This document shows positions 53,427 through 62,715 of a stretch of DNA of 64,000 nt, in pieces. How positions within the stretch are numbered: the stretch's first letter is position 1; the number at the start of each line of letters is the position of its first letter. The position numbers were made by a program, and so were the translations under genes. The stretch spans positions 1 through 64,000 of the forward strand of contig DDFY01000032.1 of assembly GCA_002337385.1 (NCBI GenBank), in the 5' to 3' direction. The notes under the pieces are model-generated. The model was not told the DNA's origin, did not search any database, and saw only the letters and a list, made by a program, of their open reading frames with translations. The DNA is from Erythrobacter sp. UBA1916 (GTDB taxonomy: Bacteria > Pseudomonadota > Alphaproteobacteria > Sphingomonadales > Sphingomonadaceae).

Positions 53427-54736
53427 CCCATACCCCGCTCAATCAGGCCCCGCAGATCGCGCCGGTCGCAACCAGCGCCGCGCTGCCCGCCGAGGCCGAT
53501 GTCGTCGTGATCGGCGGCGGTATCGTCGGGCTTTCGACCGCGCTGTGTCTGGCCGAACGCGGCCTCGCGGTGACGGTGATCGAGAAGGGCCGGATTGCGG
53601 CGGAACAGTCGTCGCGCAATCTTGGTTGGGTGCGCAAGGTCATGCGTCCGCCGGTCGATCTGCCGATGGCGCAGCGGGCCGAGGAGCTGTGGGCGCAGAT
53701 GCCGCAGCGCGTCGGCTCCGACTGCGGCTTTCGGCAGGCCGGGATCACCTATGTCGCGGAGACCGAAGCCGAGCTGGCGAACTATTCGGGTTGGCTGGAC
53801 CAGGTCCGCGGATCGGGTGTCGATTCGCGCATGCTCACACCCGGCGAAATCGATGCCATGGTGCCGGGGAGCGCCAAGAGCTGGGTCGGCGGGATCGTCA
53901 CGCCGTCCGATGGCCGCGCCGAGCCGACGCTGGCCAACAGCGCCATTGCGCAGGCGGCCCTGGCCAAGGGCGCGGTGATCGTCGAGAACTGCGCTGTGCG
54001 CACGCTGGAGACCTCCGGCGGGGCGGTCAGCGGTGTGGTGACAGAACGCGGCGAGGTGCGCTGCCGCAAGGTCGTGCTGGCAGGCGGCGTGTGGTCGCGG
54101 CGCTTCCTTGCCAATCACGGCATCAGCCTGCTGACCTTGCCGCTGGTAGCCTCGGTGCTGCGGACAGAACCGATGGACGGCCCGACCGACTGCGCCGTTG
54201 GCGGCTCCGACTTCTCCTTCCGCAAGCGCCTCGATGGCGGCTACACCATTACCCAGCGCGGCGCGCTGTTCGCTCCGCTGACGCTCGATCACCTGCTGAT
54301 CGGCCTCGACTATCTGCCCACGCTGATCGCGCAGTGGCGGAACCTGCGGGTGTCGCTGGGCAAGGAATTCGTCGCCGACTGGAAGCTGCCGCGCCGCTGG
54401 CAGGCGGACGAGGTTTCGCCGTTCGAAATGGTGCGTACGATGGACCCGCCGGTGGAGCAGGGGCTGAACGACGAGGCCATGCGCAACCTGATCGCCGCAT
54501 GGCCCGAATTCGCCAAGGCGCAGATCGCGCAGCAGTGGGGCGGGATGATCGACGTGACGCCGGATTCGATGCCGGTCATCGGGGCGGCGGACAAGATTCC
54601 CGGCCTCACGCTTGCCACCGGCTTTTCGGGCCACGGCTTTGGCACCGGCCCTGCGGCGGGCGAACTGGTTGCCGACCTGCTGACCGGGAAGGCCCCGGCG
54701 ATCGATCCGGCACCCTACCGGCCCGATCGCTTCTGA
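53423..54736 (+). CDS. FAD-dependent amine/D-amino-acid oxidoreductase
   Basis: A 437-residue DAO-type flavoprotein with the dinucleotide-binding motif VVVIGGGIVGLSTALCLAERG near residue 27. C-terminal elements (WGGMIDVTPDSMPVIGA and TGFSGHGFGTGPAAGELVAD) are those of DadA/glycine oxidase relatives. Start is GTG 53423, overlapping the Rid stop. The role is presumably oxidation of an amine or amino acid to an imine, handled by the two proteins upstream. It converges tightly with the aldehyde dehydrogenase gene, which could oxidise the resulting aldehyde. Confidence 0.82.
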   Translation: MTHTPLNQAPQIAPVATSAALPAEADVVVIGGGIVGLSTALCLAERGLAVTVIEKGRIAAEQSSRNLGWVRKVMRPPVDLPMAQRAEELWAQMPQRVGSDCGFRQAGITYVAETEAELANYSGWLDQVRGSGVDSRMLTPGEIDAMVPGSAKSWVGGIVTPSDGRAEPTLANSAIAQAALAKGAVIVENCAVRTLETSGGAVSGVVTERGEVRCRKVVLAGGVWSRRFLANHGISLLTLPLVASVLRTEPMDGPTDCAVGGSDFSFRKRLDGGYTITQRGALFAPLTLDHLLIGLDYLPTLIAQWRNLRVSLGKEFVADWKLPRRWQADEVSPFEMVRTMDPPVEQGLNDEAMRNLIAAWPEFAKAQIAQQWGGMIDVTPDSMPVIGAADKIPGLTLATGFSGHGFGTGPAAGELVADLLTGKAPAIDPAPYRPDRF

Positions 54737-54748
54737 TCCGCTGACCGC

Positions 54749-56272
54749 TCAGCCGAACTGATCGACACCTTCGAGCCGCATGCACACCGCCTTGGGTTCG
54801 GTGAAGGCATGTACGGCCTCGGTCCCGAACTCACGGCCCAGCCCTGACAGCTTGCTGCCACCGAAGGGCATGGCGAGATCGAGGATATTGTGCGTGTTGA
54901 GCCAGACGGTGCCCGCGTCGAGCCGCTCGGCCAGAACATGGGCATTGTCGAGGTTGCTGGTCCAGATGCTGGCAGCAAGGCCAAAGGGCGTGTTGTTCGC
55001 CTGAGCCACGATCTGCGAGCGATCTTCCACCCGTGTGGCGCAAACCACCGGTCCGAAAATCTCTTCGCGCATCACGGTCATGTCGGGCGTTGCATCGGCC
55101 ACGAGCGTGGGCCGGTAATACCAGCCCTGTCCGTCGCCTGACTGGCCACCTGCAACAATGCGCGCGCCTTCACGCGCGCCTGCCGCGACGAGGCCGCTGA
55201 CGCGTTCGTGCTGGCGCGCCGAGATCAGCGGGCCGATCTGCGTGTCGCTGGCGAAGGGCGAGCCCAGCCTCATGCCGTCGGCGATCCGGGCGACTCCCTC
55301 CATCACCTCATCGAACACCGGCGCTTCGATGAGCAGGCGCGATCCGGCGGTGCAGATCTGGCCCGAGTTGGAGTAGATCGCGGCGGCGGCGCCGGGGATG
55401 GCGCGCTCGAGATCGGCATCGGCGAGAACGATGGTGGGCGACTTGCCGCCCAGCTCCAGCGTCACCCGCTTCATCGTCTTGGCCGATGCGGCCAGAATGT
55501 GCTGTCCGGTGGCGGTGGAGCCGGTGAAGGCGATCTTGCGCACCAGCGGATGGTCGACCAGCGCCGCCCCCGCTGCCGCGCCGGTCCCGGTGACGATGTT
55601 GACGGCCCCTGCCGGAAAGCCCGCCTCGGCAATCAGTTCGCCCAGCCGCAAGGTGGTGAGCGAGCTTTCCTCCGAAGGCTTCAGCACCACGGTGCAGCCG
55701 AAGGCGATGGCAGGGGCGATCTTCTGGATCGCCTGGCCGATGGGGAAGTTCCACGGGGTGATGCCGCCGATCACGCCGACCGGGCGGCGCTGGGTATAGG
55801 CGCGGTAGATCGCGTCTTCCGGCATCAGCGGATTGTGCGTTACGTACTCGCCGTTGATCTTGGAGGCCCAGCCCGCGAAATAGCGCAGCCCATCAATCGT
55901 GAACTGCAAGTCGACGTTGCGCGTGACGAACAGAAGCTTGCCGCTGTCGAGCGACTCCAGCGCGGCCAGTTCCTCGCGCTTTTCCTCCACCAGCAGGGCG
56001 AGGTTTTCGAGCAGGCGGCCCCGGTCAAGCGGGCGCATCGCGCGCCATTCGCGGCTTTCGAAGCAGGTGTTGGCGGCCTTGACCGCCTCGTCCACATCGG
56101 CGGCGCTGCAGGCGGGAAAGGCCATGATGCGCTCACCCGTGGCCGGGTCGATGGCATCGATCGTGCCTTCGGCGTGGCGCGGCTCGGTCAGCTCGCCGTT
56201 CAGCAGCAGTTTTCCGCTGGGCAGGACGATGGCGGGCCGGTCGGAGGTGGCGGGAAGGGTCGTATCGAGCAT
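54749..56272 (-). CDS. NAD(P)-dependent aldehyde dehydrogenase
   Basis: A 507-residue aldehyde dehydrogenase. PWNFPIGQA, LELGGKSPTIVLADAD, and the catalytic cysteine in SNSGQICTAGSR are intact; the NAD glycine motif FTGSTATGQ is present, as is EEIFGPVV. Length and sequence style fit phenylacetaldehyde/betaine/indoleacetaldehyde-type enzymes. It follows the APC permease gene on the same strand and converges with the FAD oxidoreductase gene, so it likely turns the aldehyde from amine oxidation into an acid. Arylacetaldehyde is a reasonable guess. Confidence 0.88.
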   Translation of the reverse strand: MLDTTLPATSDRPAIVLPSGKLLLNGELTEPRHAEGTIDAIDPATGERIMAFPACSAADVDEAVKAANTCFESREWRAMRPLDRGRLLENLALLVEEKREELAALESLDSGKLLFVTRNVDLQFTIDGLRYFAGWASKINGEYVTHNPLMPEDAIYRAYTQRRPVGVIGGITPWNFPIGQAIQKIAPAIAFGCTVVLKPSEESSLTTLRLGELIAEAGFPAGAVNIVTGTGAAAGAALVDHPLVRKIAFTGSTATGQHILAASAKTMKRVTLELGGKSPTIVLADADLERAIPGAAAAIYSNSGQICTAGSRLLIEAPVFDEVMEGVARIADGMRLGSPFASDTQIGPLISARQHERVSGLVAAGAREGARIVAGGQSGDGQGWYYRPTLVADATPDMTVMREEIFGPVVCATRVEDRSQIVAQANNTPFGLAASIWTSNLDNAHVLAERLDAGTVWLNTHNILDLAMPFGGSKLSGLGREFGTEAVHAFTEPKAVCMRLEGVDQFG

Positions 56273-56290
56273 GAGCAGGGTCTCTTGGTT

Positions 56291-57748
56291 CTAGTCGGTC
56301 GAAGTGGCTGGCAGATCGCCTTCGACCTGGGTCGCGCCGATTTGTGCGTAGATTTGCGGACGCGAGCGGCGCAGCCAGTTTCCGTGGAGCAGCCCGGCCG
56401 CGATCAGGAACACAAACAGGATCGGCAAGATGTTGATGATGGTCAGATCGGTGCCGGTCAGCGCAGAGTAATTCGCCAGCGAGAGCACGGTGATGATGGC
56501 GATGATGATACCGGCTGCCAGCGGTGCCCAGACCGTGCCGAAGCTGATCTCGCGGCGGCGCATGAAGTAGATCGGGATCGAAAGCGAGGTTGCCGCCAGT
56601 AGGATTTCAAGCCCGACCGCACCCATCGACGACAGGCTGGTGGTGAGGCTGAGCAGCGGATCGAGACCCGCCAGCGCGAACAGACCGATGATCGTGGCGA
56701 GGATCGTCGCCAGCAGAATGCAGGCCTTGTACGGCGATCCGTGTACCGGGTGGATAAGGCCGAGCTTTTTCGGCAGCAGCCCGTCGCGCGAAAGGGCGAA
56801 GAAGTAGCGGGCGATGTTGTTGAAGAAGCCCAGAGCGGCCGCAAACAGGCTGGTCACGGTGAGCAGGTTCAGCGCGTCGCGGCCAAATTCGCCGAGGTGC
56901 TGCATGGTAATGCCGCTGACCAGCCGCCCCGGGTCCGCGGCTGCGGCCGCCTGAATGTTCTCGGGCGTCATGGCCAGGACCAGGCACCAGGATGAAAGTA
57001 CGTAAAAGGTGCCGAGCAGAAGGATCGCGCCATAGGTCGCGCGCGGAATGGTGCGTTCGCGGTCGCGCGCCTCTTCCTGATAGATCGCGGTGGCCTCGAA
57101 CCCGATGCAGCCGTTGATCGCGTAGATCAGCGCGATGCCAAGGCCGGGAGCGAAGATAGCGCTCGGGGTGAAGCTGGTGAAATCGAGCCCGGCAAGGCCC
57201 ACGTCCCACAGGATCAGCACGTCGAGCACGATGATCAGCCCGACTTCCAGCAGCAGCGCGACGGCCAGCACCTTGGCCGCCAGAGTGATCTTGCGATAGC
57301 CCAGCCAAGTAACGAGCGCGATGCCCACCGCCGCCCAGATTTCCCAGCGGGTGGCGATGCCGAGCGCCGTTTCCAGCAGGTCGGAGGCAAAGAAGGCCAT
57401 GGCCCCGAGCACCGATGCGGCGGCGCAGATATAGGCCGTGACCGCGACATAGGCGGCGGCAACACCGGCTTCCTTGTTCAGGCTGTGCGCGATGTAGGCA
57501 TAGAAAGCCCCGGCGTTGCGTACATGCGGGATCATCCGGACATAGCCCATCGCGAACAGCATCATGACGCCGCAAACGAGCAATTGGGTGCCCGGCATTC
57601 CGGGGCCGTTGCCGAAGGCCAGCGCCAGCGGGATGATGCCCGCCAGCACGCCCATCGGCGCCGCGCAGGCGAGGATCATGAAGATGATGTCGCCCGTGCC
57701 CAGCAGCCCCTTGATCAGGCCTCCGCGATCCGCATTTACGTCGCTCAT
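56291..57748 (-). CDS. APC-family amino-acid/amine permease
   Basis: A 485-residue, twelve-helix APC-superfamily transporter with the first helix motif GTGDIIFMILACAAPMGVLAG and the GYEATAIYQEEARDRERTIP-like helix 6 region (GFEATAIYQEEARD). Start ATG 57748; the earlier frame edge at 57787 is a TTG. It lies 19 bases before the aldehyde dehydrogenase gene in the same direction and is probably the uptake system for the amine or amino acid used by this module. Confidence 0.85.
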   Translation of the reverse strand: MSDVNADRGGLIKGLLGTGDIIFMILACAAPMGVLAGIIPLALAFGNGPGMPGTQLLVCGVMMLFAMGYVRMIPHVRNAGAFYAYIAHSLNKEAGVAAAYVAVTAYICAAASVLGAMAFFASDLLETALGIATRWEIWAAVGIALVTWLGYRKITLAAKVLAVALLLEVGLIIVLDVLILWDVGLAGLDFTSFTPSAIFAPGLGIALIYAINGCIGFEATAIYQEEARDRERTIPRATYGAILLLGTFYVLSSWCLVLAMTPENIQAAAAADPGRLVSGITMQHLGEFGRDALNLLTVTSLFAAALGFFNNIARYFFALSRDGLLPKKLGLIHPVHGSPYKACILLATILATIIGLFALAGLDPLLSLTTSLSSMGAVGLEILLAATSLSIPIYFMRRREISFGTVWAPLAAGIIIAIITVLSLANYSALTGTDLTIINILPILFVFLIAAGLLHGNWLRRSRPQIYAQIGATQVEGDLPATSTD

Positions 57749-57849
57749 TGTTTGTGTCTCTGCCTCCCGAATAGCAACTTGTGCCAATTGTGCGGCTGGC
57801 CCAGCAGTGCGGGCCTTGCGCGATAGATGCTAATTTCGGCCAGCAGCCG

Positions 57850-58668
57850 TCAGGCGCCGGTGGCCGGAACCATGGCGATCACCCGCAGCGGGCTGCCCGA
57901 GCCGCCCTTGATCTTGAGCGGCGAGGCAACGATCACCGATCCGCGCACCGGCAGTTCGTCGAGATTGTTCAGGCATTGCAGGCCGTAGCGGCCGTTGCCG
58001 TGCAGGATCGAGTGCGCGGGCAGGGGCTCGTCGAACAGCGAGGCCTGCCCGGCATCGGTGCCGACCGTTTCCACGCCCAGCCCGATGCAATCGCGCTCGT
58101 GCACGAGAAAGCGCATGGCATCGGCATCGGGGCCGGGCGAATGCGCGCCGTCGTCTTTCAGGTTCAGATAGGACAGTGTGCCGACCCGCTTCGACCAGTT
58201 CGACCGCAGCATGATCCAGTGGCGCGGGTCGATTGGCCCGTTCTGCGCTTCCCAGTCTTCGAGGAACTTGCGCGTTACGACGAAGTCCTCGTCCTCTTCC
58301 GCTTCGGCGGAAATGTCGATCACCACGGCGGGATGGATGAAATCTTTCGGCGGGATCGCATCGACGGTGCCATTGGCGATGTCGCGGCCCGTCACCCAAT
58401 GCGCGGGCGCATCGAAATGGGTGCCGGTGTGCTCGTTCATCGAGATGTTGTTCCAGTACCAAGCCGGGCCGTTGCCGTCATACCGCGAGACGGTTTCCAT
58501 CCGGAACGGCTCGCACTGGCCATACTCGGACGGCAGCACGATGACGGGGAAATCGCTCGACAGGATGTTGGTGAGATCGACGACGCGGATGTCACCGCTG
58601 GTAAGCTGCGCCACCAGACCGGCGAGCGCGGTTTCGGTTGCTGCGGGCGTTTGCGTGGTGGTGGTCAC
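57850..58668 (-). CDS. Cyclase-family metal hydrolase (isatin-hydrolase/KynB-like)
   Basis: A 272-residue cyclase-family amidohydrolase. The metal motif HTGTHFDAPAH gives H80, H84, D86 and H90; MLRSNWSKRVG and LVHERDCIGLGVETVGTD are other family segments. Characterised relatives are kynurenine formamidase (KynB) and isatin hydrolase, which opens isatin to isatinate with Mn(II). Start is GTG 58668, overlapping the end of the DUF35/SDR gene. As no kynurenine pathway genes are near, and a putative 2-oxoacid oxidoreductase gene is, isatin is my preferred candidate substrate. Confidence 0.75.
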   Translation of the reverse strand: MTTTTQTPAATETALAGLVAQLTSGDIRVVDLTNILSSDFPVIVLPSEYGQCEPFRMETVSRYDGNGPAWYWNNISMNEHTGTHFDAPAHWVTGRDIANGTVDAIPPKDFIHPAVVIDISAEAEEDEDFVVTRKFLEDWEAQNGPIDPRHWIMLRSNWSKRVGTLSYLNLKDDGAHSPGPDADAMRFLVHERDCIGLGVETVGTDAGQASLFDEPLPAHSILHGNGRYGLQCLNNLDELPVRGSVIVASPLKIKGGSGSPLRVIAMVPATGA

Positions 58669-59879
58669 AGGTTTTTCTCCCTTGCATAGAGTGCCGGATC
58701 ATCGAGCCAGCGGGCCATCGCATCCTGCGCGACATCGCCGACGCAGGTCTGTTCGCGGCCTTGGGTGAGCGCATCGACGATCGCGCTGGCGATGCGGCGC
58801 GGTGCGACCTTGGGCGGGGGCACCTTCTGGTGATGCTCGTCGTCGACCGGGCCGGTGAAGACCGACATCACGCGGACACCGCCGCCGCGCATCTCGTGGC
58901 GGAATGATTGCAGCAGCGCCAAGCGGGCGGCCTCGGCGGCGGCAAAGCCCGCGTGGTTGGCCGATCCGATCAGGGCGTCGCTGGAAATGAGATCGACGAA
59001 GGCCCCGTGGCTGCGCCCGGCCAGCATCGGCCCGGTCGCCTGCGCGAGGCGCGACAGGCCCATCGCGGAAACGTCGAAGGCGTGGCGCTGATCGACCAGA
59101 TTGCCGCCGCTGCTGACCCCGCCGGCCCGCACGTAGCGCGCAGTGTTGATGACGATATCGAGCGGGCCGCCGACCTTGCTGAGCGCTTCGGACAGGCTGG
59201 TCTGATCGGTGATATCGAGCGGCATCTGCTGCACGCCCTCGAGCGAGAGGACCTCTTCGCCTGCGCCGAGGCGGCGATCGGGCGGAGCCATTCCGGCCAC
59301 GACCAGCGCTGCGCCTGCGGCATGCATGGCTTTGACCACTTCGAGGCCGATGGCGCTGCGCGCATCGCTGACCAGCACGGTCTTACCGGTGATGGGGACC
59401 ACGAATTCGCGCAACTGCGGGTCGGTCATGTCGATATCTCCAGGCGAGGGCAGGGCGAACAGGGCGGCATTTCCGCCCCGGTCCAGCATTGCGCGGACAA
59501 CAGCGCGATCATCCGGGCCGAGCGAGCGGTGCAGATGCACCAAGGCCACCGGCCCTGCATCGAGCGCCACCTTGCCCATGCGCCAGGGCAGATGGTCGCG
59601 AAAATAGAGGTTGGTAGAGACGCGCACGCTGGTTTCGCACAGCACCGTTGCGCCGTTGGGCTGATCTTCCCAGTCCAGCTCGCCCCAGCAAACGGGGCAG
59701 GCGTCTCGCGGCGGATAGGTCGCCTCGCCGCAATCCTCGCAAACCTGCAGGACGAACCGCCCCTGCGCCGCCCGCGCAGACATTGCGTGCATGGCGCGGC
59801 TGCGTTTGCCGGGCGAGAGGTGGCGCGCCTTCTTGCGAGCGACCGGGTCGCGCGTTTCCTTGGGGGGGCGTGTGGTCAT
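58665..59879 (-). CDS. DUF35 zinc-ribbon/OB-fold protein fused to a degenerate SDR
   Basis: A 404-residue two-domain protein. Residues 40-150 are a DUF35-type module with a zinc ribbon, C47-x2-C50 and C61-x2-C64, followed by an OB-like region. From residue 163 an SDR-like Rossmann domain follows, but its catalytic tetrad is damaged: SDARSAIG replaces TGxxxGIG, and the YxxxK motif is F312-AAA-E316. The SDR part should be structural. DUF35 proteins in other bacteria pair with thiolase-fold partners (as ChsH2 with Ltp2) to form aldolases. Here the partner gene is immediately upstream, overlapping by four bases. Confidence 0.72.
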   Translation of the reverse strand: MTTRPPKETRDPVARKKARHLSPGKRSRAMHAMSARAAQGRFVLQVCEDCGEATYPPRDACPVCWGELDWEDQPNGATVLCETSVRVSTNLYFRDHLPWRMGKVALDAGPVALVHLHRSLGPDDRAVVRAMLDRGGNAALFALPSPGDIDMTDPQLREFVVPITGKTVLVSDARSAIGLEVVKAMHAAGAALVVAGMAPPDRRLGAGEEVLSLEGVQQMPLDITDQTSLSEALSKVGGPLDIVINTARYVRAGGVSSGGNLVDQRHAFDVSAMGLSRLAQATGPMLAGRSHGAFVDLISSDALIGSANHAGFAAAEAARLALLQSFRHEMRGGGVRVMSVFTGPVDDEHHQKVPPPKVAPRRIASAIVDALTQGREQTCVGDVAQDAMARWLDDPALYAREKNL

Positions 59880-61048
59880 CGCTGCGCCCTCAGAGCTGCC
59901 GCGCCGGTGCAAACGCCGCGGTCGTAGTTGACGAGGCCGAAGCCGGAAACGAGCGCAATCTGCGCATCGCGCACCTGCTCGCCGAGCGGTTGACGCAGGA
60001 TTTGGCGCAGTCCTTCGGTCATGTTCTGGAAGCCGCCCGCCGCACCGGCCTGCCCGGCAGAGAGCTGTCCGCCATTGGTGTTGAGTGGCAAGTCACCGTC
60101 GATTGTGAAGCTGGTTGTACGGATGAAGTCGGCCACCGCGCCCTTGGGGCAGAAGCCAAGGTCCTCGATTTGCATGGCAACGATGACCGGGTAATCGTCG
60201 TAGACCTGCAGGCAGTCGACATCGGCTGGCGTGATGCCGCTCGCCTGCCAGAAGCTGTCGATGTCCATTTCCCAGCCGCCGCGCAGTTGCACCGGATCGT
60301 CGGGGAAGGCGTTGTGGCGTTCGATGGTTGCCAGCACGTTGGCCGCGGGCAAGCCCCGGCTGGCGGCAATTTCGGGCGTGGTCACGATGAAGGCCTCGGC
60401 CCCGGCGCAGGGCATCACGCAATCGAACAGATGGACCGGATCGGCGATGGGCCGCGCGCCCATGTAGGCGTCCATGGTCAGCGGCTTGCGCTGCAGGGCC
60501 AGCGGGTTCGATCCGGCATTGGCGCGCTGCGCGACGCACAGCTTGCCGAAGTCCTCACGCGTCACGTCATAGGCGCGCATGTAGGCATCGGTAATCAGGG
60601 CGAAGGTCGCGTTGGGACCGCCGAAGCCATAGGGATAGACCGCATCCTGCGAGAAGCGCGAGAAGTTGGCGAGGCCGTGGCGAAAACTGTCGATGGCATT
60701 GGTGTCGGCGGCAAGGCAGACGACCAGCTCGGCATCGCCGCATTGCACGGCCCGCGCGGCGCGGCGCAAGGCCATGACGCCGCTCGCGCCGCCGGTGGGC
60801 AGGTGGTCGAGCCAGCGCGGGGTCAGCCCGAGATGCTGGGCCATGCCGACTGCGGTGTCCGGCCCGGCGGTGAAGCTGGCGAAGCAGAAGCCGTCGATGT
60901 CAGCGGGCGCCAGGCCCGCGTCTTCGCGCAGCTGGCGCAGCGCCGCTCCGGCCCACCAATGCGCGCTCTCGTTGGAAAAGCGCACATAGGGGGCAGTGAC
61001 CGGGGCGCAGACCGCGACACCGTCGTAAGGGGCTTGAGGCCGGCTCAT
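59876..61048 (-). CDS. Thiolase-fold (Ltp2/SCP2-like) protein lacking thiolase catalytic residues
   Basis: A 390-residue thiolase-like protein beginning MSRPQAPYDGVAVCAPVTAP. The place of the nucleophilic cysteine is LPTGGASG with glycine at 87 and alanine at 88, and the C-terminal GHP-type histidine motif is NTNGGQLSAGQ, with glutamine. The tyrosine-containing VYDDYPVI is retained. Proteins with these losses and a DUF35 partner, such as Ltp2 in steroid side-chain degradation, act as acyl-CoA aldolases, releasing acetyl- or propionyl-CoA from a tertiary-alcohol thioester. It starts within the ligase stop (ATGA). I do not expect thiolytic activity. Confidence 0.75.
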   Translation of the reverse strand: MSRPQAPYDGVAVCAPVTAPYVRFSNESAHWWAGAALRQLREDAGLAPADIDGFCFASFTAGPDTAVGMAQHLGLTPRWLDHLPTGGASGVMALRRAARAVQCGDAELVVCLAADTNAIDSFRHGLANFSRFSQDAVYPYGFGGPNATFALITDAYMRAYDVTREDFGKLCVAQRANAGSNPLALQRKPLTMDAYMGARPIADPVHLFDCVMPCAGAEAFIVTTPEIAASRGLPAANVLATIERHNAFPDDPVQLRGGWEMDIDSFWQASGITPADVDCLQVYDDYPVIVAMQIEDLGFCPKGAVADFIRTTSFTIDGDLPLNTNGGQLSAGQAGAAGGFQNMTEGLRQILRQPLGEQVRDAQIALVSGFGLVNYDRGVCTGAAALRAQR

Positions 61049-62658
61049 CCGCGGCGCTTCTTGAAGGCGCGCGTGTCGTGCATTGCCTCTGCCGCCATCT
61101 CCTGCGCCACCACGTCCTTCAGCGCCGCCCGGAGAATTTTCTCGGTCGGCGTGCGGGGCAACTGGGGCACGAAGCCGATCCAGCCGGGTACCTTGTAATA
61201 GGCCATTTCCGCCAGCGACCATTGGGCGATCTCTTGCGCGGTTGCCTCATTGGCCCTGTCCGGGTCGGTCACGATCAGCGCCGCCACTTCGTCGCCCCTG
61301 ATTGCATCGGGGGTCGCGGCGACGGCGACTTCGCGGATCGCCGGATGCTTGGCGAGGATCGTTTCCACCTCCACCGCAGCAATGTTCTCGCCCGAACGGC
61401 GGATGACGTTCTTCTTGCGGTCCACGAAATGCAGATCACCATCGGCATCGCGCGAGACGATGTCGCCGGTGTGGAACCAGCCGTCGGCCCATGCTTCTGC
61501 CGTGGCCTCGGGGTTCTTCAGATATTCGCTGAAGAAACCATAATGCGGATTGTCGCCCGCGCGCCGGACGAGCAGTTCGCCCGGCTGATCGTTGGCCACG
61601 TCGGCCCCATTCTCGTCCACGATCCGGATGTCCACTTCGTCGGTGGGGCGGCCGAAACAGTGGGTGCCGATCTTGCGCGGTTCGCGCGAAGCGCTGATCA
61701 CGCCGCCACTGCCGGTTTCGGTCATCGCCCAGGCCTCTATGAGCGGAAAGCCATAGCGCTGTTCGAAGGTGGCATGAAGCTCGGAGGGAACGCCCGCGCC
61801 GAAGCCGAAGCGGACCTCGTGGTCGCGATCAGCCTCTGAGGCTGGTGCTTTCATCAGGATGGCCGGCATCACGCCCAGATAGTGCAGACAGGTGGCCTTG
61901 CTGCGCCGGACAGAATCCCACCAGGTTGAGGGGTGGAACCGGTCAAGCACCGTGAGGCAGCCGCCCATCGTGACCATCGCCATCACCGACACGGCCATCG
62001 CGTTCATGTGGAAGAGCGGCAGGGGCGTCAGCATCCGCTCCACGCCGGGGCGCAGCGATACCAGCCCCCCGACATCGCGATACCAATCGCCCGAATGCAG
62101 GAAGTATTCGTTGCTCAGCACGCAGCCCTTGGGCTTGCCGGTGGTTCCGGAGGTGTAGAGCAAGGCCGCTTCGTGCCGGGCCGCATCGCCCGGCGCTGGC
62201 TGCGAGGAGGCGGGAAGCTCCGGCGGCATGTCTTCGGGGGTGACCGGCACCAGCGCACTGCCCACGGCCTGTGCGGCCTCTGCAATGTCCGCGATCCGCT
62301 CGGGCACGACAAAGGCCGCGGCCATTTCCGAATGCTCGATCAGATATTCAAGCTCGCTGCGGCGAAGGTCGGGATTGATCGGCACCACCGAGCCGCCAAG
62401 CGCATTGACGGCAAACCAGATCTCGATGGTTTCGGGCCGATTTTGCAGCAGCAGGCCGACCCGGGTCGCGGGGCCGAAGCCGGCTTTCAGGAACGCATCC
62501 CGTCGTGCCGCGATGCGCTCCATCATCTCGCCGTAGGTGATCTCACCGGGCGTGATCGCGTAGGCATCGGCCGTTTCCGGCAGGACGTTGAGAAATGGCT
62601 TGTCAGGCCATTGCTTAACCGACTCGCTGAAGCGCTCGAAGACGGTCTGCGCGGTCAT
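61045..62658 (-). CDS. AMP-forming acyl-CoA ligase
   Basis: A 537-residue ANL-superfamily ligase: P-loop-like YTSGTTGKPKGCVLSNEY, the A5 motif AWAMTETGSG, WFHTGDIVSRD and the C-terminal lysine in PTEKILRAALKD. It activates a carboxylic acid as its CoA thioester. It is the first of four genes joined by ATGA/GTGA overlaps (ligase, thiolase-like, DUF35/SDR, cyclase) and is downstream of two marR-type genes. The probable substrate is an aromatic acid whose thioester is then cleaved by the aldolase-like pair; indole-derived hydroxy acids would be consistent with the neighbourhood. Confidence 0.85.
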   Translation of the reverse strand: MTAQTVFERFSESVKQWPDKPFLNVLPETADAYAITPGEITYGEMMERIAARRDAFLKAGFGPATRVGLLLQNRPETIEIWFAVNALGGSVVPINPDLRRSELEYLIEHSEMAAAFVVPERIADIAEAAQAVGSALVPVTPEDMPPELPASSQPAPGDAARHEAALLYTSGTTGKPKGCVLSNEYFLHSGDWYRDVGGLVSLRPGVERMLTPLPLFHMNAMAVSVMAMVTMGGCLTVLDRFHPSTWWDSVRRSKATCLHYLGVMPAILMKAPASEADRDHEVRFGFGAGVPSELHATFEQRYGFPLIEAWAMTETGSGGVISASREPRKIGTHCFGRPTDEVDIRIVDENGADVANDQPGELLVRRAGDNPHYGFFSEYLKNPEATAEAWADGWFHTGDIVSRDADGDLHFVDRKKNVIRRSGENIAAVEVETILAKHPAIREVAVAATPDAIRGDEVAALIVTDPDRANEATAQEIAQWSLAEMAYYKVPGWIGFVPQLPRTPTEKILRAALKDVVAQEMAAEAMHDTRAFKKRRG

Positions 62659-62676
62659 AAAGGCGTTCCGATTAGT

Positions 62677-62692
62677 ATATGCATGTGCATAT
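62677..62692 (-). promoter_or_regulatory. Palindrome between marR-type gene and ligase gene
   Basis: ATATGCATGTGCATAT forms a perfect 7-base-arm palindrome (centre TG), 18 bases upstream of the ligase ATG and 23 bases after the marR-type stop. It has the size and AT-rich character of a MarR-family operator, so regulation of the ligase run is likely to occur here. Confidence 0.6.
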
Positions 62693-62715
62693 GTTTATCG
62701 GTATAGTAAGTTGAG

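Noticed and set aside
55208..56602. 464-residue plus-strand frame
   Set aside because: Opposite to the aldehyde dehydrogenase and permease genes and without protein features.
59876..61048. Annotation as an acetyl-CoA acetyltransferase
   Set aside because: Both thiolase catalytic positions are replaced, and the gene is coupled to a DUF35 partner, so the thiolase reaction is unlikely.
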